A stretch of DNA of 64,000 nt from NCBI RefSeq assembly GCF_016809835.1, contig NZ_JAFBIL020000001.1, forward strand, positions 62,001 through 126,000, written 5' to 3'. Origin of the DNA: Massilia soli. Lineage in GTDB: Bacteria; Pseudomonadota; Gammaproteobacteria; Burkholderiales; Burkholderiaceae_D. The notes under the pieces were generated by a model. It was not told where the DNA came from. It did no database searches and worked only from the letters and a program-made list of their open reading frames with translations. The position numbers were made by a program, and so were the translations under genes. Positions 8,749-16,798 of this stretch are shown in pieces; the stretch's first letter is position 1, and each line of letters begins with the position of its first letter.

Positions 8749-9594
8749 CTAGTGCGCCGCCAGCGCGGCACGCAAGCCGCGCAGCGAGGCGCCCACGGCC
8801 TCGACCTGGCCCATCCCGTCCGGGTATTCCTCCTGCTCGATAATCAGCCAGGCGGTGCCGCCGATGCTGGTGGCCGCCGCCGTCAGGCCGGCCCAGTTGG
8901 TACGGTCCTGGCCGATGATCGGGGTGCCGCTGGTGCCTGCTGCGAACTTGGCCTTGTAGTGCAGGCTGACCGAGCGGCCCGGGTAGCGCCTGACATAGGC
9001 CACCGGGTCCTTGCCCGCAAACGTCGTCCAGCCGACGTCTTGCTGCAGGATCACCTGCGCGGGCGTGCCCCTGGCCAGGATATCCCAAGGGGTGTTTCCC
9101 ACGCTGCCCGCCATCTCTTCGGCATGGTTATGGTAGCCGATGCGCATGCCGAGCGCGGCCAGCCGCGCCGCCAGCGCGCTCAGTTCAACGGCCACTTGCG
9201 GGCTGCCCTCGACACTCAGCGCGCGCCGCTCCCAGGGGACGATCAGGTCGTTGCAGCCGAGGGTTCGATAGAAGCGCGTGGTTGTGCCGAAGCCGGCGCC
9301 GCTCAACTGGGCGAGGCCGACGTGGGCACTGGCGCAGCGCAAGCCGGCCTTGTCGAGGAATGCGCGCAGCGCCGCGGGATCGTCGCCGTAGCGGCCGAAC
9401 TCGCCGGCGAACTCGACGCCCTGGAATCCGAGCGCGGCCAGCCTGGCCAGGGTACCCTCGAAGTCTTGCTTGATTTCGTCCTTGACCGACCAGAGCTGGA
9501 CGCCGATGCGCGGATTAAACGGCGCCGCCGTGCCGGCGGTGCCCGCACAACCCAACAGCATGGACAGCACCAGTAACAATGCGGATCGCTTCAT
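8749..9594 (-). CDS. Sugar phosphate isomerase/epimerase-like TIM-barrel lipoprotein
   Basis: A 281-residue protein. ATG 9594 has GGGAG seven bases upstream; the GTG nine bases earlier overlaps that site and is less likely. An N-terminal hydrophobic segment ending LSMLLGCAG gives a lipobox, so the mature protein should be lipid-anchored outside the cytoplasm. The rest resembles xylose-isomerase-like TIM barrels (IGVQLWSVKDEI, ALGFQGVEFAG, IGYHNHAEEM, LQQDVGWTTFAG, IIEQEEYPDG), with the acidic and His residues that bind a divalent metal in this superfamily. Exported members are common in soil bacteria and may act on keto-sugars. The substrate is unknown. It lies downstream of the M28 peptidase gene, beyond a hairpin. 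Confidence 0.85.
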   Translation of the reverse strand: MKRSALLLVLSMLLGCAGTAGTAAPFNPRIGVQLWSVKDEIKQDFEGTLARLAALGFQGVEFAGEFGRYGDDPAALRAFLDKAGLRCASAHVGLAQLSGAGFGTTTRFYRTLGCNDLIVPWERRALSVEGSPQVAVELSALAARLAALGMRIGYHNHAEEMAGSVGNTPWDILARGTPAQVILQQDVGWTTFAGKDPVAYVRRYPGRSVSLHYKAKFAAGTSGTPIIGQDRTNWAGLTAAATSIGGTAWLIIEQEEYPDGMGQVEAVGASLRGLRAALAAH

Positions 9595-9616
9595 CGTCGT
9601 CACTCCCTGAATGCAA

Positions 9617-9638
9617 ACGCCACCTTGGAAGGTGGCGT
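9617..9638 (-). terminator. Hairpin between the M28 peptidase and isomerase-like genes
   Basis: A perfect 8-bp stem (ACGCCACC / GGTGGCGT) with a six-base loop, followed on the minus strand by TTTGCATT. The short T-run makes it a weak intrinsic terminator or a processing hairpin for the peptidase transcript. Confidence 0.5.
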
Positions 9639-9657
9639 CTGGTGTTAAGCGGGCTGG

Positions 9658-11307
9658 TTACTTGCGCTCGGCTGCCGACTTGTCGCGCGCCGCGCGGAAC
9701 TCGGAATCGGCCGACCAGTTCGGCCACGTCGTGCCGTTGGCCAGGTCCATTCCCAGTCCATACAGCACTTCAAGGTCGCGCGCCATGCCGGTGAAGGTCC
9801 ACTTCGGATTGAATTCATCGGCCGGCTGGTGATACGCCTTCTCGGTGTACTCGGCTTCCGACGCCTGGCCGGCTTTGACGCCGCCCTCGATCCAGTCATT
9901 GCCGGAACCGAAAGAAATCGCCGGCACGCCGCGCTTGGCGAACGGGAAGTGGTCGGAGCGGAAGAAGTAGCCTGCCTCAGGTTTCGGGTCCGGCGCGTAG
10001 GCGATGTTCCACTTCTTGGCCTTGGCAACGAGCAAGTCGACCAGGTCCATTTTGGCGCTGCCCGAAATGTTGAAGTTACGCGCAGGTCCGTACGGGCTCA
10101 GCGCATCCATGTTGATGACCGCAACCGTCGACGCCAGCGGGTACAGCGGGTTCGACGCGTAGTACTCGGAACCGAGCAGGCCTTTTTCTTCCGCCGTCAC
10201 CGCGAGGAACACCACGCTGCGTTGCGGCGCGGGCTGCCGGGCGTAGACGCGCGCCATTTCAAGCATGGCGGCAATGCCGGTGGCGTTGTCGACCGCGCCG
10301 TTATAGATCTTGTCGCCCTTGGCGTCCGGCTGGCCGACGCCAAGGTGATCCCAGTGGCCGCTGTACATCACGTACTGCTTCGGATACTTGCTGCCTTCGC
10401 GGATCGCGACCACGTTCTTCGACTTGATCACTTGCGCATCGACGGCGTAGTTGGCCGACAGGGTCACGCCCTTGAGTTCCATGGGCCTGAATTCGCGCGT
10501 CTGGGCCTGCTTCTTGGCCGCTTCGAAATCGAGGCCGGCGGCCTTGAACATCGCGGCCGCGAGGTCGCGCTGGATCCATGCTTCCATCGGCGCGTGCGAC
10601 TTGGCCGGCTCCTTGCGCACCACGTCGTACATGACGTTGGTATTGGAGTTCTTGACCGTCGGCCAGCCGTACGACGCGGGCGCGGTCTCATGCACGATGA
10701 TGGTGCCGAGCGCGCCGCGGCGCGCCATTTCTTCAAACTTGTAGGTCCAGCGGCCATAGTAGGTCATGGCCTTGCCGCCGAATTCGCCCTTGCCGGTTTC
10801 AAAGTCCGGGTCGTTGATCAGCACCACGGCCAGCTTGCCCTTCAGGTCCATGCCCTTGAAGTCATCCCACTTGCGCTCGGGCGCGGTGACACCGTAGCCG
10901 ACGAACACCAGCGGCGCGTTCTTGAAGTCGACCAGCTTGGCGCCGCTCATCGAGGCGCGCACGGCCATGTCGTCGCCCTGCGCGAGCTGGCGCGTGTTCT
11001 TGCCCTCGGCCAGGGTCAGCTTGACCGGCCCCTTGATCTCGAAGCGGCCCAGCGGCACGTCCTGGGTCCAGCTGCGCTTGCCGCCCGACAGGTCGCCGCC
11101 CGGCTGCATGCCGGCGGCCTTGAACTGTTCGACCAGGTAATTGACGGTCTTGGTTTCGCCGGCGGTATTCGGTCCGCGGCCTTCAAATGCGTCGGAGGAC
11201 AGTACCTTGACGTCGCGCGACAAGCGCTGGGGATCGAATGTCGGCGCATCGGCGGCTTGCGCGGAGGCGGTGGCGAGGGTCAGCAGGACCAGGGTGGCGT
11301 TTTTCAA
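9658..11307 (-). CDS. Exported M28 family zinc aminopeptidase with PA domain
   Basis: A 549-residue protein. The best start is TTG 11307: GGAG lies seven bases upstream and it gives a clean signal peptide (KNATLVLLTLATASAQA). An open frame continues much further upstream but without protein-like sequence. A protease-associated (PA) insert lies around residues 120-280 (LVFVGYGVTAPE...LAVVLINDPDF). The M28 catalytic core follows with all zinc-site motifs: SGHWDHLG (His), AVDNATGIAAM (bridging Asp), TAEEKGLLGS (Glu pair), INMDAL (Asp) and FRSDHFPF (last His). It should remove N-terminal residues from peptides in the periplasm or medium. A second M28 enzyme lies at 52338. Confidence 0.93.
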   Translation of the reverse strand: MKNATLVLLTLATASAQAADAPTFDPQRLSRDVKVLSSDAFEGRGPNTAGETKTVNYLVEQFKAAGMQPGGDLSGGKRSWTQDVPLGRFEIKGPVKLTLAEGKNTRQLAQGDDMAVRASMSGAKLVDFKNAPLVFVGYGVTAPERKWDDFKGMDLKGKLAVVLINDPDFETGKGEFGGKAMTYYGRWTYKFEEMARRGALGTIIVHETAPASYGWPTVKNSNTNVMYDVVRKEPAKSHAPMEAWIQRDLAAAMFKAAGLDFEAAKKQAQTREFRPMELKGVTLSANYAVDAQVIKSKNVVAIREGSKYPKQYVMYSGHWDHLGVGQPDAKGDKIYNGAVDNATGIAAMLEMARVYARQPAPQRSVVFLAVTAEEKGLLGSEYYASNPLYPLASTVAVINMDALSPYGPARNFNISGSAKMDLVDLLVAKAKKWNIAYAPDPKPEAGYFFRSDHFPFAKRGVPAISFGSGNDWIEGGVKAGQASEAEYTEKAYHQPADEFNPKWTFTGMARDLEVLYGLGMDLANGTTWPNWSADSEFRAARDKSAAERK

Positions 11308-11445
11308 TGCGGGTCTCCATTGGGTAAAAATCGCAAGATGGCACAGTACCATAATGAATGCTGAGCAAGCATGGCTGTTCGGCAACAGCGATCTTGAATT
11401 GCTGGATAATACGCCATTGAGCATGATTGGAAAGAGCAGGACCGC

Positions 11446-12084
11446 ATGATGAATTTTGAACGCCGGCGCGACCGCTTTGAATTGTTCGACAGCATGGACA
11501 GCCCTGCCGTCAACCTGAGCTTCACCTTGGAGTTGCCGGACTTTCGGCCCTGGTGCAAGGCGCAAGGCTTGCCGCCGTTTCACGTACTGCTGTTTGCCGT
11601 GCTGAACGCCGTGCTGAAAGTCGAAAACTTCCGCTACCGCATTTTTGAAGGGGAGGTGATCCGCATCGACCGGCTCACCCCGTCCTATACCGTGGTCAAC
11701 CAGCACCACGACCTGAACTTCGCCCAGTTCGCCTGGTCCGATGAGTTGCGCGAATTTGTCGCGCGCAGCCTGGCGGCGCGCGACCAGGCCAGCAACATGG
11801 CTGCGCTGAACGACACCTACCAGGGCATGTCGCCGCGCGAATGCAAGAACCAGGTGTTTGTCACCTGCATTCCCTGGCTCGACTTTACCTCGATCCAGCA
11901 TCCCGCGGCATCGCTCGGCTGCCCCGACGTTCCTTCACTGGCCTGGGGCAAATTCCGGTACGGCGGCAACGGCCGCCTGCAGCTGCCGTTTTCGGTGCAA
12001 GCGCATCACGGCTTTGTCGATGGCTACCATATCCATCAACTGGCGCAGACGATCGCCGCCGAACTGAAGCAGCTGATTCAGTAA
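11446..12084 (+). CDS. Chloramphenicol acetyltransferase-like acyltransferase
   Basis: A 212-residue protein of usual CatA length. It starts at ATG ATG (11446/11449) behind AGGA. The C-terminal QAHHGFVDGYHIHQL keeps the catalytic HHxxxDG motif of classical trimeric CAT enzymes, where the second His is the general base. NLSFTLELPDF and the PPFHVLLFAVLNAVL segment match the family's N-terminal half. Chromosomal CAT-like proteins need not confer chloramphenicol resistance, and no resistance-gene context (integron, transposon) is present here. It converges on the MerR gene with a 7-bp overlap of the coding ends. The natural acyl acceptor is unknown. Confidence 0.85.
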   Translation: MMNFERRRDRFELFDSMDSPAVNLSFTLELPDFRPWCKAQGLPPFHVLLFAVLNAVLKVENFRYRIFEGEVIRIDRLTPSYTVVNQHHDLNFAQFAWSDELREFVARSLAARDQASNMAALNDTYQGMSPRECKNQVFVTCIPWLDFTSIQHPAASLGCPDVPSLAWGKFRYGGNGRLQLPFSVQAHHGFVDGYHIHQLAQTIAAELKQLIQ

Positions 12085-13046
12085 CGCCGATCCTTGTCGA
12101 GGCCTTCGGCAAGCGCCAGCTTTTCCATCGCGCCCTCGAGGATCGTGCGCGCGGCCCCAGCGGCGTATTGCAGCTCCGCATGCAGCCTTGCATCGGCCTC
12201 GTTGCGCGACGCGCACTGCGCGCTGTAGCGTTCAAAGCTGCCGACCATCATCAGCAGATCGGACAGGTGGCGCGGGCACTCGCACTCCAGGCTGGTGCCG
12301 GCGGCAGCGTACGCAGCGAGCCGGGCGTCATCGAAACGGCGCGGGGCAATCGCCTCGCGCACTGGCGCTGCTGCCAGCTGGGTGCCGGCCGATGCGCTGC
12401 GGCACAGCATCAGCAGCTCGCCAATTTCCGCCGGGACCCGCGCCACCAGGCAACCATGCGAGCGCAATTCGCGAATCGTCGCGCTGGCGCAGAAGCGGTA
12501 CAGCACCAGCGTGGCACCGGCCCCCGTGTGATCGCGCAAGGCCGCGATCAGCGGCACCGCCGGGGCATCGAGCTCCGACACTTCGATCAGCAACACGTCA
12601 GGCCGGGTAGCGCGCAGGCTGGCTGGCGCCTGGTCCAGCGTGTCGCAGCCGCGCAGCACCTCGAGCTGGCTGGCGTGCTGGCCTTCAGCGGCGATGCGGC
12701 GGCGCAAGCCCTCGCCCACGACCGCGACGCGCACCGGCCCGGCGTTCTGGGCCTTGCCCGCCGCTGGCGCCGCCACCAGCGCGCCCAGCTGCTCGACAGG
12801 CAAGCCGGCGATCGAGCCGATTGGATGGCCCTGGTCCACCAGCTGTTTCAACAGGCCCAGGCGCCTGACCTGCTCGGCCGAATAGAGCCGCTGTCCATGC
12901 TCCGAACGGTGGGTGTCGGACAGTCCGTAACGCCGTTCCCAGACACGCAGGGTTTCGACCGGAAGACCTGCCAGTCGTGCCGCCACGCCGCTTCGGTAGG
13001 CCGGCGGCGACTCCGGGGCACTGGTTTGTTTTGAAATATTTTTCAT
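12078..13046 (-). CDS. MerR-family transcriptional regulator with non-B12 C-terminal sensor
   Basis: A 322-residue protein. The N-terminal MerR helix-turn-helix and wing (RSGVAARLAGLPVETLRVWE, RRYG, GQRLYSAEQVRRLGLLKQLV) are most like the LitR/CarH subgroup. The middle (about 100-215) looks like a Rossmann-type fold (VRVAVVGEGL, PDVLLIEVSEL, GATLVLYRF) but has no DxHxxG cobalamin motif. The C-terminus has ECECPRHLSDLL, FERYSAQC and NEADARLHAEL, with two or three Cys that might bind a metal or sense redox. It is divergent from the fasciclin gene, its probable target. No Shine-Dalgarno sequence is visible before ATG 13046. Confidence 0.88.
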   Translation of the reverse strand: MKNISKQTSAPESPPAYRSGVAARLAGLPVETLRVWERRYGLSDTHRSEHGQRLYSAEQVRRLGLLKQLVDQGHPIGSIAGLPVEQLGALVAAPAAGKAQNAGPVRVAVVGEGLRRRIAAEGQHASQLEVLRGCDTLDQAPASLRATRPDVLLIEVSELDAPAVPLIAALRDHTGAGATLVLYRFCASATIRELRSHGCLVARVPAEIGELLMLCRSASAGTQLAAAPVREAIAPRRFDDARLAAYAAAGTSLECECPRHLSDLLMMVGSFERYSAQCASRNEADARLHAELQYAAGAARTILEGAMEKLALAEGLDKDRRY

Positions 13047-13137
13047 TCTAATGACCCGATATTGAACCGCTAATGCCCCAATATTATCGCGTCATCAATC
13101 GAACGCCAAGATGTTTCGGCGCATACTTTACTCACAC

Positions 13138-13165
13138 AACGGTTCAAAGTCTGTACAAAACCGTT
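13138..13165. promoter_or_regulatory. Inverted repeat in the MerR-fasciclin intergenic region
   Basis: Perfect 7-bp arms AACGGTT (13138-13144) and AACCGTT (13159-13165) are separated by 14 bp. The site lies 39 bp upstream of the fasciclin start, where a MerR-type operator would be expected. The identity of the binding protein is inference from position. Confidence 0.45.
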
Positions 13166-13204
13166 TTTAGCGATGTCGTTTAATTTACCAACCAGGAGCT
13201 TGTG

Positions 13205-13660
13205 ATGAAAAAAGTTTTGATGGCAGTTTCCATGTCCCTCGCCTTCGGCGCAGCGCAAGCGGCCGATATCGTCGACACCGCCAAGTCGGCCGGCACTTTC
13301 AACACCCTGATCGCAGCAGTGGAAGCGGCAGGACTGGTCGATACGCTCAAGGGTCCGGGGCCGTTCACCGTATTCGCGCCGACGGACAAGGCATTTGCCA
13401 AGATCCCGAAAGCCAAGCTCGATGCGCTGCTGAAGGACAAGGCCGCACTGACCAAGGTCCTGACCTACCACGTGGTGCCAGGCAAGGTCATGGCCGCGGA
13501 CGTCAAGCCGGGCGCCGTGAAGTCGGTCGAAGGCAGCAACCTGACCGTCAGCATGATGGGCAACAAGGTTCGCCTCGACAAGGCCACCGTGACGCAGACC
13601 GATATTGCCGCCGACAACGGCGTGATTCACGTCATCGATACGGTCGTGATGCCCAAGTAA
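13205..13660 (+). CDS. Exported fasciclin (FAS1) domain protein
   Basis: A 151-residue protein. ATG 13205 is preferred to GTG 13202 because AGGAG is six bases away. A signal peptide ([19 protein letters not shown]) precedes a single FAS1 domain, shown by [34 protein letters not shown], the H1/H2 motif region [10 protein letters not shown] and the closing [14 protein letters not shown]. Single-domain bacterial FAS1 proteins are secreted adhesion or matrix proteins; no ligand can be predicted. It is divergent from the MerR regulator and has its own hairpin downstream. Confidence 0.95.
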   Translation: MKKVLMAVSMSLAFGAAQAADIVDTAKSAGTFNTLIAAVEAAGLVDTLKGPGPFTVFAPTDKAFAKIPKAKLDALLKDKAALTKVLTYHVVPGKVMAADVKPGAVKSVEGSNLTVSMMGNKVRLDKATVTQTDIAADNGVIHVIDTVVMPK

Positions 13661-13671
13661 GTTCAACAGGA

Positions 13672-13695
13672 TGGCCGGGCGCGCCTGCCCGGCCA
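13672..13695 (+). terminator. GC-rich hairpin downstream of the fasciclin gene
   Basis: A perfect 9-bp stem TGGCCGGGC / GCCCGGCCA with a GCGCCT loop, 11 bases after the stop codon. There is no T-run after it, so it could be a weak terminator or an mRNA-stabilising hairpin. Confidence 0.45.
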
Positions 13696-13855
13696 ATGGC
13701 GTTACCGCTGATCAGCGTCCGCCTTAAATGTTCACCCTGCAACGGCGCGAATGCGCGCCATCGGTTAGTCATCCAACACTTGCCGCCTCACCGGCTGGGT
13801 ACGATGTGGTTCAAAGACGCGTTGGTATGGTCCAAGCGCATACAGGAGGAACAAG

Positions 13856-14392
13856 ATGGATTCAATCAACAAAGAGCAGCCGGAACACAATATGGAAAAT
13901 CTTTCCGGTGCAAAGGCGATCGAGAAATTGACGGAACTGGCCAAGGAAGCGGAAACCTGCTTCTTCTGCACCACGGCGGGCCTCGGCGGCAGCGCGGGTG
14001 TGCGCCCGATGAGCGTTCAGCAGGTCGATGAGCAGGGCAACCTGTGGTTCCTCAGCGCCAGCGACAGCCACAAGAACGCCGAAATTGAAGCCGACCCGTC
14101 GGTGAAGCTGTTCTTCCAGGGCTCGAAGCACGCCGAATTTTTGAGCATGGAAGGCCGCGCCAGCATTTCGCGCGACAAGACCAAAATCAAGGAACTGTGG
14201 AACTTCGTTCTGAAGACCTGGTTCACCGAGGGCGAGGACGATGCGCGCATCACGGTCATCAAGGTTGAGCCAACGCACGGCTACTATTGGGACAACAAGC
14301 ACGGCACGGCGATTGCCGGCGCCAAGATGCTGATTGGAGCAACGATCGGCGTCACGCTCGACGACTCCATCGAAGGGCAACTGCGCGTGTAA
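13856..14392 (+). CDS. Pyridoxamine 5'-phosphate oxidase-related (general stress) protein
   Basis: A 178-residue protein with a strong AGGAGG seven bases before ATG 13856. The split-barrel flavin-binding fold is indicated by ETCFFCTTAG, VRPMSVQQVDEQGNLWFLS, DSHKNAEIEADPSVKLFF and GRASISRDKTKIKELWN, matching the Gsp26-like PNPOx family (PF16242). These proteins bind FMN/FAD or related cofactors and rise under stress, but few have a known substrate. No signal peptide is present, so it is probably cytoplasmic. The gene stands alone, converging on the DUF817 gene. Confidence 0.9.
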   Translation: MDSINKEQPEHNMENLSGAKAIEKLTELAKEAETCFFCTTAGLGGSAGVRPMSVQQVDEQGNLWFLSASDSHKNAEIEADPSVKLFFQGSKHAEFLSMEGRASISRDKTKIKELWNFVLKTWFTEGEDDARITVIKVEPTHGYYWDNKHGTAIAGAKMLIGATIGVTLDDSIEGQLRV

Positions 14393-14426
14393 GCAACAAC
14401 GCCGCCTTCCGGTGGCGCATTGCCGG

Positions 14427-15320
14427 CTACTCGACGCTGCCGGACGAGCCGCGGCGCCAGCCGTCATGCCAGCTGCGCTCGGACACGTGGATCTTCGACT
14501 TCACGTGCTTGAGGTTGGCCACAATCGTGAACGTCATGATCACCATCAGCGACCACGAGCTCCACTTGCTGACATGAACCAGCGACCACGCGCCGAGCTG
14601 GTTCGGATAGCGCCACACGCCCCAGAAGGTGCCGATGTTTTCGGCCAGCCAGACGAAGAAGCCGATCAGCACGAAGCCCAGCATCAGCGGCATCTGGCGG
14701 TCGCGGTCCAGCGGTCGGTACACCACCGACGTACGCAGATACAGCAGCAGCGCGCAGCCCGCAAGATACCAGCGGTAATCGCCGATGTAATGGTGGGTGA
14801 AGAAGTTGGCATAAATAAGGATGGCCACCGTGGCCGCCATCCAGTACGGCGGATGGTGGCGGATGCGCAGGTCGAACAGGCGCCAGGCCTGGACCACGTA
14901 ACTGCCCACCGCCGCATACATGAAGCCGGCAAACAGCGGCACGTCGAGCACCTTGGTATGGCCGAAGTCGGGATAACTCCATGACCTGATGCCGTCCGAC
15001 ACCTTGAACGCCTCCAGCGCGAAGCCGACCATGTGAAACAAGCAAATCGCCTTGAGCTCGTCCATGGTTTCGAGCCGCGAACAGACCATCCAGAACTGGA
15101 TCAGCAGCGCCACTGCCAGCAACACGTCGTAGCGCGGCATGCCCGCAATGCCGCCGCGCGGAATCACCATCATGGCGATGAAAAACAGCCCGACGAACAG
15201 GCAGGCGCGCGCATTTTTGATACCGAAATACCAGAACTCGACCAGGCCGCGGCGCCATCCGGAGAGCTCGCGCGCACGCATGTCCATCAGGTGCACATCG
15301 AGGGCTGAGAGCGCCCTCAT
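14427..15320 (-). CDS. DUF817 family integral membrane protein
   Basis: A 297-residue membrane protein with about seven or eight hydrophobic segments (for example ACLFVGLFFIAMMVIP, YDVLLAVALLIQFWMV and PLMLGFVLIGFFVWLAENIG). SRLETMDELKAICLFHMVGF, WSYPDFGHTKVLDVPLFAGF and HHYIGDYRWYLAGCALLLY are hallmarks of DUF817 (Bacillus YoaT-like). The function is unknown. A His-rich FFTHHYIGDYRW loop between helices could bind metal, which is speculation. The gene appears monocistronic, between a convergent PNPOx-like gene and a 300-bp intergenic stretch. Confidence 0.9.
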   Translation of the reverse strand: MRALSALDVHLMDMRARELSGWRRGLVEFWYFGIKNARACLFVGLFFIAMMVIPRGGIAGMPRYDVLLAVALLIQFWMVCSRLETMDELKAICLFHMVGFALEAFKVSDGIRSWSYPDFGHTKVLDVPLFAGFMYAAVGSYVVQAWRLFDLRIRHHPPYWMAATVAILIYANFFTHHYIGDYRWYLAGCALLLYLRTSVVYRPLDRDRQMPLMLGFVLIGFFVWLAENIGTFWGVWRYPNQLGAWSLVHVSKWSSWSLMVIMTFTIVANLKHVKSKIHVSERSWHDGWRRGSSGSVE

Positions 15321-15621
15321 GGCGCCACTGCGCCAAGGCGGGCGGGAACGTTGTAGGGGGTCGCAGCCGTGGTATTTTTCATGTTGGCGTCAAGGAGAGA
15401 GACAGATGCTGCGGTCGAAATGATGTCCTGACGAAAACTTACCTTAATTCATAAATCCACGCACGTAAAATTGCCGGCGCGTCGCGAATTTTGAACACCA
15501 GCGCGTGCCTAATCGTGCCACCGCCGACAGCGGCATACGATAGACTTGCACAACCGCTCTACACGCAAGCGGTCGCCGGCCTGTCGATATCAATGCGTTC
15601 TTTTGACATGGAGGGATACCA
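15321..15621. other. 301-bp intergenic stretch with no recognised gene
   Basis: It separates the divergent DUF817 and host-attachment genes. The right part, near 15430-15500, is more AT-rich and probably holds promoters for both. A five-codon frame behind AGGAGAG (ATG at 15406) is too short to support as a gene. GGAGG just before 15622 is the ribosome site of the next gene. No hairpin, tRNA or repeat was found. Confidence 0.5.
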
Positions 15622-16083
15622 ATGGATACCGTCTGGATTGTTTCCGCCAACGCTGGCCGGGCCCGGATTTTTGCCGAGTCGAAGCCGGATGGCGCATTGC
15701 AGGAAGTCGATAGCCTCGTCAACACGTCGGCGCGCATGCGCGTCAACGAAAAATACACCGACCGGATCGGCCCGCTGGCGGCAGGCCAGAGCAGCCACAA
15801 CACCGGCGGCGCGCTGCCAAGCACCCAGTACGAACCGCAGCAGACACCGGATGAGCGCGAGGCCGAAGCGTTTGCCAAGGATGTGTCGGCGCGCCTGGTG
15901 GCAGGCTTGCGCGAAGGCCAGTTCCAGAAACTGTCGCTGGTCGCCGCGCCCAAGTTCCTTGGCGTGCTGCGCAGCGTTCTCGATCCCGAACTCAAGCAGT
16001 TGGTCAACCTTGAGCTCGATAAAGATTACACGCAGTCGAATGCGCAGCAGCTGCGCGAGCAGCTACAAGCGCAGCGGCAGTAG
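15622..16083 (+). CDS. Host attachment family protein (PF10116)
   Basis: A 153-residue protein starting at ATG 15622 behind GGAGG. VWIVSANAGRARIFAESKPD at the start, then KYTDRIGPLAAGQ, DEREAEAFAKDVSARLVAGL and KLSLVAAPKFLGVLRSVLDP are typical of the family named after an Agrobacterium protein required for attachment to host cells. The fold is related to the eRF1/Pelota-type and bacterial Hmp-like domains, and the molecular role is unclear. It has no signal peptide, so it is probably cytoplasmic despite the family name. It converges on the DUF2058 gene with an 8-bp gap. Confidence 0.9.
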   Translation: MDTVWIVSANAGRARIFAESKPDGALQEVDSLVNTSARMRVNEKYTDRIGPLAAGQSSHNTGGALPSTQYEPQQTPDEREAEAFAKDVSARLVAGLREGQFQKLSLVAAPKFLGVLRSVLDPELKQLVNLELDKDYTQSNAQQLREQLQAQRQ

Positions 16084-16091
16084 CTTGCCGA

Positions 16092-16628
16092 TTACCACAT
16101 CAGGTCGTCCGGGATCTGGAAGGCCGCGTATGGATCGTCCTCGTCGACCTCGTTGCTGACCTTCTTGACCCGGACCACCAGCGAGGCATCGCGTTCGGCG
16201 ATTTTGTCGGCAATGACGCGCGGGACCAGTTCGGTCGCGCCGGCAAGGCAGACGATGACCAGGCGTCCGGCCATCAGGTGCGCCTGCACCGCTGCCGAGA
16301 CATAGATGCGGTCGATCTTGCTGCCGTGGGTAAAGTTGTAGGCGACATCGCCATTGCCCTTGCTCTGGCGGTTCAGCTTGACCATCTGGGCAATCTGCGC
16401 CGCGATGGCTTTCTGCGACGCGGCCGCATCGCGCTGGGCGTTCAGTTCGCGCGCGCGCTCGGCGTTCTTGCGTTGCAGCTCCTGGGCGGCGACCCGCGCT
16501 TCGTCGACCGTCACCGTGCCGGTGCGGCGTTCGACCTTCTTCTGTTTGGTCTTATCCTGGTTGACCAGTTTGACCTTGTTTTTGTCGACCAGTCCGGCTT
16601 TCAAAAACTGCTCTTGCAAAGAGGCCAT
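16092..16628 (-). CDS. DUF2058 family protein (YaiL-like)
   Basis: A 178-residue protein. The N-terminal SLQEQFLKAGLVDKNKVKLV opens the family. A long charged, probably coiled-coil region follows (about residues 20-95, rich in Lys, Glu, Gln and Ala), then YNFTHGSKIDRIYVSAAVQ and LVIVCLAGATELVPRVIADKI, which are conserved in DUF2058/YaiL. E. coli YaiL has been associated with nucleoprotein or ribosomal fractions, but no function is settled. It is cytoplasmic by composition. It stands alone between a convergent gene and a divergent one. Confidence 0.9.
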   Translation of the reverse strand: MASLQEQFLKAGLVDKNKVKLVNQDKTKQKKVERRTGTVTVDEARVAAQELQRKNAERARELNAQRDAAASQKAIAAQIAQMVKLNRQSKGNGDVAYNFTHGSKIDRIYVSAAVQAHLMAGRLVIVCLAGATELVPRVIADKIAERDASLVVRVKKVSNEVDEDDPYAAFQIPDDLMW

Positions 16629-16798
16629 GTTTGCTGCTCCCTAATGAAATGGCGCCAGGGCGGACGGCGTTCGCGGCCCCTGGAAAGGCGTTAGCATAGC
16701 AAACTGCGCGCTGCGGCAGTCAAAAAACCCCAGCGCCCTGATCGCGCGCGGCCGCTTGCGGTGTATCCTTTCCTGTCAGTAGATTACAGGCCCATCAT

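Noticed and set aside
11308-11901. N-terminal extension of the M28 peptidase frame to 11901
   Set aside because: It runs antisense through the CAT-like gene and would bury the signal peptide; TTG 11307 has a ribosome site.
11446-12084. CAT-like protein as an acquired chloramphenicol-resistance gene
   Set aside because: No integron, transposon or insertion-sequence context is present and base composition matches the neighbours. Chromosomal CAT-like proteins often have other roles.
579-13157. TGTACA hexamers at 579-584 and 13152-13157, considered as LitR/CarH-type operator halves
   Set aside because: Neither is followed by the second half-site expected after a 12-bp spacer. One hexamer twice in 12 kb is not significant.
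14402-14419. Short GC hairpin between the PNPOx-like and DUF817 genes
   Set aside because: The stem is about 7 bp with a G-T pair and no T-run, too weak to call a terminator.
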